This document shows, in pieces, positions 16,753-26,317 of a DNA stretch of 43,438 nt. The stretch is from an uncultured Lachnospiraceae bacterium. Lineage in GTDB: Bacteria > Bacillota > Clostridia > Lachnospirales > Lachnospiraceae. The translations under genes and the position numbers were made by a program. The first letter of the stretch is position 1. Every line of letters begins with the position of its first letter. The notes beneath the pieces were generated by a model. It saw nothing but the letters and a program-made list of their open reading frames with translations. It did no database searches and was not told where the DNA came from. The stretch is taken from contig CAJOOB010000071.1 in assembly GCA_905236025.1 (NCBI GenBank), forward strand, positions 1 through 43,438, read 5' to 3'.

Positions 16753-18459
16753 ATGAAAGTAGAATTTGATAGTATTAAAATTAAAGACAGACTTATTGTT
16801 AATGCAGGCTTTATAGAAGCAACCCCCGGGGATATTGTGGTTATCAGGGGTGAAAACGGCAGTGGAAAGACGCTTTTGGCAAAAAGGATAGCTTATGAAT
16901 TGCGTAATATTGGAAAAAGTGTTGTATATTTAGATCAGGATAACGAAATCACATTAGATAAATTCAATGTTTTAAAAAGTATATCTTTAAGCGATGATAT
17001 AAATATAAATCGTAAAATGTATGAATTCTTGGAAATAAATGGATACGAATACCTTACAAGGCTTAATAATAAAACATTAAGCGGCGGTGAAAGGCGAATC
17101 ACAAATTTTATACGATGTTTTACATATGATGCGGAGTTTGTGGTGCTTGATGAACCGACCAATGATCTTGATTATGATAAAGTCGGTAAAATGATTGAGT
17201 TTATAAAAAGTAATAAAGGCGATAAAACCGTGGTAATCGTAAGTCATGATGACAGAATGCTTAAATTGTCTAATGTTGTTTATGAAATAAAAGATCACTG
17301 TTTAAACGAGATCAAAAGGGAAGATGTTGTTTGTTCTTCGATTGAAAATAAAAGAGCAATATTGACTTATCTTAATGGTTCATTTATCAGAAAGTGTATG
17401 GAATATAATCCGAGCAAAATACTGGTATTACTGATCATAGGGATTTTTTTGTTTGTCCAGATCAATTCACGAAACATGTTTTTTTTGATGTACCGGAATG
17501 ATTCTATAAGTGATATTGAAGGAACTGTTGTATATAACCACTTGACAGAAACCTCAAATAATATAATCGGTAATAATTATTTGCCAATATCCGTGCTCAG
17601 GATGTGCAGTTCTTTGAATCCACAAAATGTCATAAATTCAATAAAGCAATTTGAAAAATTTTTAAATGATGCGGATCTTGAAATAAACATTGAAGAAATA
17701 AATCTTGAAACAACAGATTCGTATGTTTTTTATCCCATTGAGTATTATGATACAAAAAATGATCTCAGGATTACCGTAATTGCTTATTATGAAGAAAAAT
17801 ACGGAATCGGTGAATCTGAATATGTTGATACATCAGAATATTTTTACGCTCCGTATAATATAAAACAGGAGTGGGAAAGTGAAGTTTTGATAGATATTGA
17901 AAAATATTATGAATGTGTAGAGGAACTTGAATCAAATGAGAATTATATTACGGTAGCCGGATATGTTGAATTCATTGATATCTCTTTGTCGGAGTTTTTG
18001 GATTATGAGGAAATAAAGGCGTTGGGCACCGGCTATGTGAGTATTGCTTCAACGGAAGTTAAAGAAGCGCTGTATACATTGAAAATGTATGGTGAAGTTT
18101 TTGGAGAATTAAAAAGAATAGGTATTTGCAGTTCGATTTTGTTGGTTGTGGAAGTTTCACTTCAGGTTCTGTTTATGAAAAATCAAAGATGTAATATATA
18201 TTTTTATCGGAATTTCGGAATCGGATATGAAACGCTTAGTGAGGCATACAGAAAAAAATTTAATAACAGATTACCGGCTTTGGCAGTATGTATTATTATG
18301 TGCATTGCAGCACTTTACTTACTTAATAAAAACGGTTTTTATCAAAGTAATCTTTTGTATGTAAGTATTCCTGTCATTTACTGCAGTTTCAGTTATTTTG
18401 TGTGTAATCTTATTACAAACGGATTTATAAAAAAGTATTACAGGTGGGATGCGCGATGA
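16753..18459 (+). CDS. MacB-like ABC transporter fusion, ATPase plus permease (subunit B)
   Basis: Second fusion with the same layout as its neighbour, so the two probably form a heterodimer. From the ATG at 16753 it has 568 residues: Walker A GENGSGKT (33-40), Q62, signature LSGGE (109-113), Walker B with D133-E134, NDLD, switch H165. TM1 is about 222-238, the ectodomain about 239-456, and TM2-TM4 about 457-475, 507-524 and 534-553. The start is uncertain: an in-frame ATG at 16708 adds 15 hydrophobic residues but has no ribosome site, and GGTGG (16734-16738) is a distant site for 16753. Alignment with the first ATPase favours 16753. Both ATPase sites look intact. The stop overlaps the next start as ATGA. 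Confidence 0.83.
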   Translation: MKVEFDSIKIKDRLIVNAGFIEATPGDIVVIRGENGSGKTLLAKRIAYELRNIGKSVVYLDQDNEITLDKFNVLKSISLSDDININRKMYEFLEINGYEYLTRLNNKTLSGGERRITNFIRCFTYDAEFVVLDEPTNDLDYDKVGKMIEFIKSNKGDKTVVIVSHDDRMLKLSNVVYEIKDHCLNEIKREDVVCSSIENKRAILTYLNGSFIRKCMEYNPSKILVLLIIGIFLFVQINSRNMFFLMYRNDSISDIEGTVVYNHLTETSNNIIGNNYLPISVLRMCSSLNPQNVINSIKQFEKFLNDADLEINIEEINLETTDSYVFYPIEYYDTKNDLRITVIAYYEEKYGIGESEYVDTSEYFYAPYNIKQEWESEVLIDIEKYYECVEELESNENYITVAGYVEFIDISLSEFLDYEEIKALGTGYVSIASTEVKEALYTLKMYGEVFGELKRIGICSSILLVVEVSLQVLFMKNQRCNIYFYRNFGIGYETLSEAYRKKFNNRLPALAVCIIMCIAALYLLNKNGFYQSNLLYVSIPVIYCSFSYFVCNLITNGFIKKYYRWDAR

Positions 18460-18890
18460 TTTTTGAACATGTTCTTGAAATATATGCTTTATTATTGGCT
18501 TCTGTATTTCTTCATGAGTTGGGGCATTTTGCGGTTGCAAAAATTATAGGTTTATACAATATAACGCTTCATATTGGCGACAGATTCTTTTCGGTGCATA
18601 TCGGAAGGTTTTATATTTCTCCTTTTATGTTTAAAGGTGGTGGAATTGACTATTATGATGAAGATTTAAGCAGGTTTTCGATTTATAAAAAAGTCATGTT
18701 CTTCGGGAGTGGCGTATTTGTAAATCTTTTGATGCTTGCAGCAGGATATATCTGGTCAAAAAGTAATGTCTTATATGGAGACAGTTTTATGTGGATAAAC
18801 GTATATCTCATAATCCAGAATATCATTCCCCTCAAATGGCTTGATAATGACGGGTATAAAATATGGCTGACATGTTTTAAGAATAAATAA
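18456..18890 (+). CDS. Minimal M50-family (site-2 protease-like) membrane metallopeptidase
   Basis: Predicted zinc intramembrane protease. The 144 residues are about the minimum for the fold: HELGH at 20-24 inside the first helix (about 8-30), FGSGVFVN at 83-90 matching the GPxxN-like helix of site-2 proteases, and N122-I-I-P125 followed by a D130/D132-G region giving the third zinc ligand. There is no PDZ or CBS domain. The ATG overlaps the stop of the ABC subunit B gene (ATGA) with AGGTGG upstream, so translation is coupled. M50 proteins next to ABC exporters are known from peptide loci such as Bacillus yydFGHIJ, which suggests processing or clearance of a membrane-embedded peptide. The target is unknown. 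Confidence 0.8.
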   Translation: MIFEHVLEIYALLLASVFLHELGHFAVAKIIGLYNITLHIGDRFFSVHIGRFYISPFMFKGGGIDYYDEDLSRFSIYKKVMFFGSGVFVNLLMLAAGYIWSKSNVLYGDSFMWINVYLIIQNIIPLKWLDNDGYKIWLTCFKNK

Positions 18891-18910
18891 TTTAATTTGC
18901 AGACAGAATA

Positions 18911-18956
18911 AAAACAGATCCGATGTGAGGTAACGTCGGATCTGTTTTTATTTTTT
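18911..18956. terminator. Terminator after the M50 gene, probably bidirectional
   Basis: Thirteen-base stem (18911-18923 with 18936-18948), loop of 12, then TATTTTTT. A runs on the other side let it serve the convergent dehydrogenase gene as well. CCTGC-AAT-GCAGG (18961-18973) is a further small hairpin next to it. Confidence 0.87.
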
Positions 18957-18997
18957 GTATCCTGCAATGCAGGAAAATATTGAATATTAATAAATGA

Positions 18998-19771
18998 TTA
19001 CATACATGTATAACCGCCATCAACAGGTAACTGTACACCGGTTACATATGATGAAGCAGGTGATGCAAGGAAGATAGCAGCTGTGTCAAGTTCGCCTTCG
19101 TTGCCGTATCTTTCTTCAGGAATCATTGTCTTAGCATTCTGCTGGAAGAAATCAGAGTTAAGAGTTTCTTCGGTAAGCGGTGTGTAGAAGTAACCAGGGC
19201 AGATTGAGTTAACTGTGATACCATACTTACCCCATTCAGCTGCAAGAGCTCTTGTTAAGTTAACAACAGCACCTTTTGCTGCGTGGTATGGTGCAGAGCC
19301 TGCAATCTTGTTACCAACAAGACCGTACATTGAAGCGATGTTGATGATCCTGCCGTACTTAGCAGGAATCATTGCCTGCTTTGCAACGGCTCTTGCAAAC
19401 TTAAATGTACCGCCAAGATCGATATCCATTTCATCTTCCAACTGCTTGTCTGTAATGTCTTCAGCCGGAGCAACTGCGCCTGTACCGGCATTGTTGATAA
19501 GAATATCAATACGTCCGAACTTATCTAAAACTGCCTTAACTGTTGCGTTTACCGTATCTGTGTCTGTGATGTCACACTTGCATGCCATTGTCTGAACACC
19601 GAATTTATCTGAGATTTCCTTTGTTACCTGATCAAGTAATTCCTGACGACGTGCAACAGCTACGATGTTACATCCCTGGTTTGCGAGTGCCTTTGCCATC
19701 TGTACGCCCAAGCCTGTAGAACAGCCTGTTACGATAGCTACTCTGTCTTTAAGATCAAAATAATTTTTCAT
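18998..19771 (-). CDS. Short-chain dehydrogenase/reductase (gluconate 5-dehydrogenase-like)
   Basis: NAD(P)-dependent oxidoreductase of the classical SDR family. The 257 residues show the cofactor motif TGCSTGLG (about 15-22), NNAG, the catalytic Ser in NIASMYG with YHAAK, and PGYFYTPLT followed by the C-terminal LPVDGGYTC. ARR after the second strand suggests NADP(H) preference. Overall it resembles gluconate 5-dehydrogenases and 3-oxoacyl-ACP reductases; the substrate cannot be read from sequence. GGAGGTG precedes the ATG. Single gene with its own promoter. Confidence 0.9.
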   Translation of the reverse strand: MKNYFDLKDRVAIVTGCSTGLGVQMAKALANQGCNIVAVARRQELLDQVTKEISDKFGVQTMACKCDITDTDTVNATVKAVLDKFGRIDILINNAGTGAVAPAEDITDKQLEDEMDIDLGGTFKFARAVAKQAMIPAKYGRIINIASMYGLVGNKIAGSAPYHAAKGAVVNLTRALAAEWGKYGITVNSICPGYFYTPLTEETLNSDFFQQNAKTMIPEERYGNEGELDTAAIFLASPASSYVTGVQLPVDGGYTCM

Positions 19772-19797
19772 GTGATTAACACCTCCACATTATTTAA

Positions 19798-19826
19798 ATT
19801 TTAACTACCTGTTAATCTTATCACAA
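19798..19826 (-). promoter_or_regulatory. Probable promoter for the short-chain dehydrogenase
   Basis: Minus strand: -35 TTGTGA (19826-19821), 17-base spacer, -10 TAAAAT (19803-19798). Confidence 0.55.
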
Positions 19827-19950
19827 AACCGCTGTAAAGTAAAGTTATTTTGAACATAAAATCTTTATAAAACCCATGTGGATAAAAAGGTATTATTATG
19901 GTAAAATAAGAAAGATTATTACTGGTAAATGTATAATATACGAGGTAAAT

Positions 19951-21885
19951 ATGGAAACAGGATATATAAAAGTTGCCGCGGCCACACCAAATATCAAGGT
20001 GGCAGATTGTAAACACAATTATAAAGCTATTACTGAAGCAATTGATGAGGCTTGTCAAAAGAATGCAAAAATCATTGTTTTGCCTGAACTTTGTGTTACA
20101 GGATATACCTGTAATGATTTGTTTTTACAGCAGACACTGTTAAAAAATGCGTATGAAACCGCGGAACAAATTGCAAAGGACAGCCAAAACAAGGATATTT
20201 TAATTGCAGTGGGCTTTCCGTTTGTTTATTTAAGCAAGTTGTATAATGTTGCCGCAATTATTTACGGCGGTGAGATTCTTTGCCTGATTCCAAAGACTTA
20301 CATTCCAAATTATTCGGAATTTTATGAAGTAAGACATTTTAACAGTGGCCCAAAGAAAGCTGTTATGGTAACTATGGGCGGTAAAAATATCCCTTTTGGC
20401 ACGGATATTATTGTCTCTGCCAAAAATGTATGCGGACTTAATATTGCGGTTGAAATCTGTGAGGATTTGTGGGTGTCGCTTCCGCCAAGTACAAATCACG
20501 CGCTTAACGGTGCAAGCGTTATTCTTAATTTATCTGCATCAGATGAAAATACGGGAAAAGAAAGTTACAGAAGGAGCCTTGTATTAAATCAGTCCGCGCG
20601 TCTTTATTCGGCATATGTTTATACTTCTGCGGGTGACGGAGAATCAACTACAGACCTTGTTTTTTCCGGACACAATATTATTGCTGAAAATGGTGTGTTA
20701 CTTAAAGAATCTGAGAGATTTAAAAATCAGATTATATATGCGGATATTGACTTACAAAAGATTGCCGCAGAGCGCTTAAAAACAACCACATATAATGTAT
20801 GTGCGCAAAGTGATTACACTGTTTTGGAATTTGAATATAAGAAGATTGAGTCTTCTGAAGCTTCTTATGTTTTGGACAGATATATTGATAAAGCGCCTTT
20901 TGTTCCTTCGGATGAAAGGTTAAGAAGCAAAAGATGTGATGAAATCCTTAATATTCAGGCATACGGCTTAAAGAAGAGGCTTGAACATACAAACGCGAAG
21001 ACTGCGGTTGTTGCAATTTCAGGTGGTCTTGATTCAACGCTTGCGCTTTTGGTTACGGCAAGAGCCTTTGATCTTTTGGGTAAAGACAGAAAAGATATTG
21101 TTGCCGTTACAATGCCGGGCTTTGGCACAACGGACAGAACATATGATAATGCTGTTTCAATGATTAAATGTATTGGAGCAACCTTTAAAGAAATTAATAT
21201 CTGTGATGCGGTAACTGAGCATCTTAAGCTTATCGAACATGATATTGACACACATGATGTTACGTATGAAAATGCGCAGGCAAGACAAAGAACGTATATC
21301 ATTATGGATATTGCAAACAAGACGGGCGGTATGGTGATTGGAACCGGCGATTTGTCTGAACTTGCTTTGGGGTGGGCAACGTATAACGGTGACCATATGT
21401 CAATGTATGCGGTTAACTGTTCGGTTCCAAAGACGCTTGTAAGGCATTTGGTTAAGTATTACGCGGATACGTGTAATGATGATAAATTAAGAGACGTTCT
21501 TATGGATGTTCTCGATACACCTGTAAGTCCTGAACTTATTCCTCCAAAGGACGGAGATATTGTTCAAAAGACTGAGGATTTGGTGGGTCCGTATGAATTA
21601 CATGATTTTTATCTTTACCATATGATGAGATTTGGTTTTTCACCAAGTAAGATTTATTACATTGCAAAAATTGCCTTTAAAGGCGAATATGGTGATGAAA
21701 CAATCCTAAAATGGCTTAAGATGTTTTATAGAAGATTCTTTAGCCAGCAGTTTAAACGTTCCTGCATACCGGATGGTCCAAAGGTCGGTTCGGTTGCTCT
21801 TTCACCGAGAGGTGACTTGCGTATGCCTTCTGATGCCGTTAGCAAAGGCTGGCTTGATGAACTTGAAAGGTTAGGTAATTTATAA
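19951..21885 (+). CDS. nadE: Glutamine-dependent NAD+ synthetase
   Basis: Makes NAD+ from deamido-NAD+ with glutamine as nitrogen donor. The 644 residues combine an N-terminal nitrilase-type glutaminase with triad E46 (LPELCVTG), K115 (IPKTYIPN) and C170 (EICEDLW), and a C-terminal ATP-pyrophosphatase with SGGLDS at 357-362 and GTGDLSELALGW. Length and order match the large fused form. Start: ATG at 19951 with GAGG five bases away; an in-frame ATG at 19876 adds 25 residues not seen in the family. The stop is followed directly by the next ATG. It opens the nadE-addAB-S66 array. Confidence 0.96.
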   Translation: METGYIKVAAATPNIKVADCKHNYKAITEAIDEACQKNAKIIVLPELCVTGYTCNDLFLQQTLLKNAYETAEQIAKDSQNKDILIAVGFPFVYLSKLYNVAAIIYGGEILCLIPKTYIPNYSEFYEVRHFNSGPKKAVMVTMGGKNIPFGTDIIVSAKNVCGLNIAVEICEDLWVSLPPSTNHALNGASVILNLSASDENTGKESYRRSLVLNQSARLYSAYVYTSAGDGESTTDLVFSGHNIIAENGVLLKESERFKNQIIYADIDLQKIAAERLKTTTYNVCAQSDYTVLEFEYKKIESSEASYVLDRYIDKAPFVPSDERLRSKRCDEILNIQAYGLKKRLEHTNAKTAVVAISGGLDSTLALLVTARAFDLLGKDRKDIVAVTMPGFGTTDRTYDNAVSMIKCIGATFKEINICDAVTEHLKLIEHDIDTHDVTYENAQARQRTYIIMDIANKTGGMVIGTGDLSELALGWATYNGDHMSMYAVNCSVPKTLVRHLVKYYADTCNDDKLRDVLMDVLDTPVSPELIPPKDGDIVQKTEDLVGPYELHDFYLYHMMRFGFSPSKIYYIAKIAFKGEYGDETILKWLKMFYRRFFSQQFKRSCIPDGPKVGSVALSPRGDLRMPSDAVSKGWLDELERLGNL

Positions 21886-22881
21886 ATGAACAGAATTGAA
21901 TATCGAAGATTTTTCCAAAAAACAGCGGCAATTTTTACGCTTGCATCTGTTTTTTTCATGACCATAATGAGCGGTCTTGCCGTATACATTACGGATTGGG
22001 TAAGTGAAAATGAAGATGAGCCGGGAATGTATTATTATATTCTTTTTATGCTGTTTATTTTTGGCTTGTTTATGATAGTTTTTGAGACTATGTGTGGTTT
22101 TGTTCAGTTTGTAAAAAAATCTGAGGGTACGGATGTAATGACGCGTTTTTCATCCATCCTTTCAATGATTATTTCAGGCTTATTCATACCGACCTGTCTT
22201 GTTTTGTTAATTACCGATTACAGTGAATTAAGAACATATGATACAAGTCAAAAGGAATTTATGGTTGCATTTATTGTTATGTCAATTGTTGCTGCGTTTA
22301 TTATCCTTTTATTTTCCTTTATTGCAAGAAAAAGCATAAAGATTGGCTTACTTTATGCGGATACCGAAAAGCACTTTGCTCTTACGGTACCTGAAGATAT
22401 GGACTATTTAAGGGCAAATTACGTATATCACAGCTTCATGGCCGTTATTCTTGCAGTTTATACAGCATGTATTTCATTCTTTATGTTCTATTTGCGTTAC
22501 GAATGTGAGGATTATGCATCTGATTATGAAGTTAAAACCCTTATGGGAGAGCATTTCTTCTTTGCCTTATTTATTATTTATGCGCTTGTAAGCATAAGTT
22601 TTATTGTATTTTCAATACTTGTGATTAAAAAGGTTGATTTTGCTTCAAAAGTTATTTTTGGATTAAGTATTTTCCTGATTTTACTTTATGTATTAACAGG
22701 TGTGCTTGAATGCAGCTTTATTGGATCTGCGGCTGCAAGTAAGGGATATGTTGATTATACATACATGATATTTACGGCAGTTATGATGGTTATTTGTCTT
22801 CCAATGATTATTGGATGTATTGTGGCTTTCAGACCTTTGAAAAAGGTTGATCCGGATGCGGATATTGAAGCATTGTTGTAG
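21886..22881 (+). CDS. Polytopic membrane protein of unknown function (about 8 TM)
   Basis: I do not recognise the family. The 331 residues contain about eight hydrophobic helices (near 15-35, 48-68, 88-108, 125-145, 180-200, 225-247, 255-275, 294-314) joined by short acidic loops, with a soluble tail ending in DPDADIEALL. No catalytic or transport signature was seen. The ATG directly abuts the nadE stop (TAAATG) with only a weak AGG upstream, so translation is probably coupled. The stop is 28 bases before addB. Confidence 0.75.
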   Translation: MNRIEYRRFFQKTAAIFTLASVFFMTIMSGLAVYITDWVSENEDEPGMYYYILFMLFIFGLFMIVFETMCGFVQFVKKSEGTDVMTRFSSILSMIISGLFIPTCLVLLITDYSELRTYDTSQKEFMVAFIVMSIVAAFIILLFSFIARKSIKIGLLYADTEKHFALTVPEDMDYLRANYVYHSFMAVILAVYTACISFFMFYLRYECEDYASDYEVKTLMGEHFFFALFIIYALVSISFIVFSILVIKKVDFASKVIFGLSIFLILLYVLTGVLECSFIGSAAASKGYVDYTYMIFTAVMMVICLPMIIGCIVAFRPLKKVDPDADIEALL

Positions 22882-22909
22882 TGTTTAAGCAAAAATCAGG
22901 GAGGGGAAT

Positions 22910-25900
22910 ATGTCAGTTAATGTTATTGCAGGCGGAAGCGGGTACGGAAAAACGACATATATGGCAAACGGGATTATTAAAGATTCAATTGATAATCCTG
23001 ACAGGAATTACATATTTATTGTACCTGAGCAGTTTACAATGCAGACTCAGAAGGATATGTGCAATCTTCATCCAAACGGCGGTTTGATGAATATTGATAT
23101 TTTAAGCTTTAAAAGGCTTGCATATCGTGTTTTCGAGGAAATTTCGTTTGAAATGCCGGAATATATTGATGATGCCGGCAAAAACCTTATTTTACGAAGA
23201 GTAATTGATTCAAACAGGGAGAATCTTATCGTATATAAAAACAGTACCAAATATATGGGCTTTATTACCGAAATAAAGTCCGTGTTGTCTGAATTTTCGC
23301 AGTATTGCACAAATAAAGAAACAATTGATGAAATGTCAAAGAAAGCTAAGGAAGACGGAAAGGAACTTTTTGCCGCAAAGCTTTCTGATATTTCTTTAAT
23401 ATACGAAAAATTTGAAGAAGCTATTAGGGATAAATACACAACGAAAGAAGATCTTTTAAAGCTTCTTACAAAGGTTGTTTCAAAATCTTCCGTAATTAAA
23501 AATTCTGATATTTATATTGACGGATTTACCGGTTTTACACCTGATCAATATGAATTGCTCTGTGAACTTGCGGCTAATGCAAGGAATATTTTTGTAAGTG
23601 TGGCCGTGGACCCGGATGAAATGAATGGGATGGGTGAGTACGGTTTTGACAAGATTAAAGATTCTGAGCTTTTTAAGTTAAGCAAAGAAACCATAAATTC
23701 GTTAAGCGAGGTTGCAAATTCCATTAACGAAAAGCTTGTTTGCACGGTTATTTCTGACGGTGAAAATTCAAGACTTCATGACAATAAGGAGCTTTCTTAC
23801 TTAGAAAAAAATCTTTTCAGAAAGTCTTTGACTAAACCGTTTGAAGATGTAAATTGTAAGGAAAGTCACATAAATATTGTAAACTGCGAAAATCCGCTTG
23901 AAGAGTGTCTTTATGTTGCAAGTGATATTGCAAAGAGACTTGATGATAACAGATACAGGGATTTTGCGGTTGTTACGGGAGCTTTGGATAAATATTCCGG
24001 ATATATTTCAGAGGCTTTTAAAAAGTATAATATTCCGGTTTTTGTGGATGATTCAAGGTCGATACTTAAAAACCCTTGCGTTAACGCAATTCGTCAGGCT
24101 CTGTTGGTGGCGGATGAGAACTTTTCAAAGGATTCCGTGCTTTCGTATCTTAAATCGGGAATGAGCTTTGCAAACCAGACCGAGATTTATATTTTTGAAA
24201 ATTACGTAAATGCTTCGGGGATTAAGGGATTCAGAGCGTATAAGAAAAGCTTTTTGGAAAGAAAATATAAGCCGCAGGGCATGAATGATGATTTAATCCG
24301 CATTGCAGACTCTGTAAGAGAGCGCTTTATAACCCTTTTTACGCCTGTGTACAAGGAACTTGTTAAGAAGGATTCAACGGTTAAGGATAAAACCCTTGCC
24401 TTGTATGAGCTTGTTGTCAATGAGCGTATGGAACTTAAGCTCGAAGAACTTAAAGAAAAGTATGAAAAACTTGAAAAAAACGCTTTGGTTTTGGAGTGCG
24501 AACAGATATATAAATTTGTAATTGACCTTTTTGATAAGATGGTTTTACTTATGGGAGATGATGTGATTTCTGTAAGAGATTATGCAATGCTCCTCGATTC
24601 AGGCTTCTTAGAGGTTAAGGTTTCCGTTATTCCGCCTTCAAACGATTTAACGGTAATTGGCGACCTTATAAGAACAAGACTTGATAAGGTCAAATATCTT
24701 TACGTTCTTGGTGTTAATGACGGTGTTATTCCGTCGGGAAAAGGCGCTAAGGGCTTACTTAATCCTGCAGACAGGGTTTATCTTGAAAAAAACCGGGTTA
24801 AGCTTGCGCCGGATATTAAGGAAAATGCGTTTATTGAACGTTTTTATCTCTATATGTTAATGACAAAACCACGTATAGAGCTTTCTTTGGCGTACTCAAA
24901 AAAGGATATGAAGGGTGAGACTTTGCTTCCTTCATACCTTGTTGATGTGATAAGTGAGATGTTTCCAAAATGCAACCGTATTACGTATAAATTTGACAGA
25001 GAAAGCGTTGTAAGTGAAGAGTCTGCCTTTAACTATCTTACGAAGAATACGGAAAATTTAAGAGAAATGATAGAGGAAAATGAGAATTATGAGGTTGATT
25101 TGGATTTGATTTCAATTCTCAGACATTTTTCTTTAAATGATAAATATGATACTAAATACAACATGTTAAGAAACGGCCTTTTATACAATAATCGTATGCC
25201 GAAATTAAGCAGTGACACCGTGGATTCTTTATACGGAAAAGATATTTCAATGAGCGTTACCAGAGTGGAAAGCTTTGCAAAGTGCCCGTTTGCGTATTAT
25301 TTACAGTACGGCTTAAGATTAAATGAAATAAGAGAGTATGACATTACATCCATTGATTACGGCGTGGTTTATCATGACTGTCTTGAAAACTTCTTTAAGT
25401 TATTAATGGAATATGTTGAAACAAAAGGTGTTTCGCTTTCGGATGTGGAAGATTCGGTAGTTTCTAAAATTCTAAACGGCTGCATTGATAAGGTGATGGC
25501 TGAAAATGCGGGTACATACTTTGATGAAACCGCAAGAAACAGATATTTTTACGTAAGAATAAAAAGAATATTGAATAAGAGCGTTGATATGCTTCTTAAA
25601 CAGTTAAAGAGCGGCGTTTTTTCTCCGAAATACGAGGAATATACTTTTGGTGATTCAACATCAAAGCACAGTGTGAGACTTACATTAAAGGACGGCTCAA
25701 ATCTTACGCTTAAGGGTAAAATTGACAGAGTTGACGTTGCAACAAAAGATGGTTCAACATATGTAAAGATTATTGATTATAAGAGCGGAAAAAAAGAATT
25801 TAATACCGATGATGTTAATGCGGGTACGGATATACAGATGCTTTTTTACATGGATGCATTTTTAATGTGTGAAGGTGACAAGGATGCAAATATGAATTTA

Positions 25901-26317
25901 AAGCCCGGTGCCGTGTTGTACTTTAATATTGATGACCCTTGGATTAAAGAAGAAGACTTTATCAAGAATAACAATAACATTGATGAGTGTTTAAAAAACG
26001 AATTTACAATGACCGGTGTAGTTAATGCAGGCGTTTCTGACATTATTGGCGACGGGGTAAAGATACCTAAAAAAGAAAACAAAAAAATGTTAAATTATGA
26101 TGATGACACATTTTTGGATTTACTTAAAAATGTAAGAGAAGGGGTAAAAGAAAAAGTTGAGAATATTAAAGACGGCGAGTGTGAGATTTTACCTGTCGTA
26201 AAGTCTAAAGATGAAACCCCTTGCAGTTATTGTAAGTACCTTGATATATGCAGATATCAGCCAAGGTTTGGAATTAACAGCTGCAGAAAGGCGGGTGGAG
26301 ACGAAAATGGCAATTAG
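22910..26317 (+). CDS. addB: ATP-dependent helicase/nuclease subunit B (AddB)
   Basis: Partner of AddA in the double-strand-break resection complex that replaces RecBCD in Firmicutes; it holds one nuclease and recognises Chi. The 1135 residues have Walker A GGSGYGKT (8-15) in a degenerate helicase fold, a RecB-type nuclease with D956 and K958 in IIDYKSG, and the iron-sulfur cluster ligands C792, C1105, C1108 and C1114. The ligand spacing (C, then CxxCxxxxxC) is that of Bacillus AddB. The ATG has GGGAGGGG upstream. It overlaps addA by 11 bases, which couples the two subunits. Confidence 0.96.
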   Translation: MSVNVIAGGSGYGKTTYMANGIIKDSIDNPDRNYIFIVPEQFTMQTQKDMCNLHPNGGLMNIDILSFKRLAYRVFEEISFEMPEYIDDAGKNLILRRVIDSNRENLIVYKNSTKYMGFITEIKSVLSEFSQYCTNKETIDEMSKKAKEDGKELFAAKLSDISLIYEKFEEAIRDKYTTKEDLLKLLTKVVSKSSVIKNSDIYIDGFTGFTPDQYELLCELAANARNIFVSVAVDPDEMNGMGEYGFDKIKDSELFKLSKETINSLSEVANSINEKLVCTVISDGENSRLHDNKELSYLEKNLFRKSLTKPFEDVNCKESHINIVNCENPLEECLYVASDIAKRLDDNRYRDFAVVTGALDKYSGYISEAFKKYNIPVFVDDSRSILKNPCVNAIRQALLVADENFSKDSVLSYLKSGMSFANQTEIYIFENYVNASGIKGFRAYKKSFLERKYKPQGMNDDLIRIADSVRERFITLFTPVYKELVKKDSTVKDKTLALYELVVNERMELKLEELKEKYEKLEKNALVLECEQIYKFVIDLFDKMVLLMGDDVISVRDYAMLLDSGFLEVKVSVIPPSNDLTVIGDLIRTRLDKVKYLYVLGVNDGVIPSGKGAKGLLNPADRVYLEKNRVKLAPDIKENAFIERFYLYMLMTKPRIELSLAYSKKDMKGETLLPSYLVDVISEMFPKCNRITYKFDRESVVSEESAFNYLTKNTENLREMIEENENYEVDLDLISILRHFSLNDKYDTKYNMLRNGLLYNNRMPKLSSDTVDSLYGKDISMSVTRVESFAKCPFAYYLQYGLRLNEIREYDITSIDYGVVYHDCLENFFKLLMEYVETKGVSLSDVEDSVVSKILNGCIDKVMAENAGTYFDETARNRYFYVRIKRILNKSVDMLLKQLKSGVFSPKYEEYTFGDSTSKHSVRLTLKDGSNLTLKGKIDRVDVATKDGSTYVKIIDYKSGKKEFNTDDVNAGTDIQMLFYMDAFLMCEGDKDANMNLKPGAVLYFNIDDPWIKEEDFIKNNNNIDECLKNEFTMTGVVNAGVSDIIGDGVKIPKKENKKMLNYDDDTFLDLLKNVREGVKEKVENIKDGECEILPVVKSKDETPCSYCKYLDICRYQPRFGINSCRKAGGDENGN

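Noticed and set aside
19876-19950. N-terminal extension of NadE
   Set aside because: Basic, unconserved residues; the ATG at 19951 has a well-placed GAGG and begins at the family start.
26211-26306. Longer AddA start inside addB
   Set aside because: No ribosome site there; the ATG at 26307 has GGTGGAG at the right distance and is the usual AddA start.
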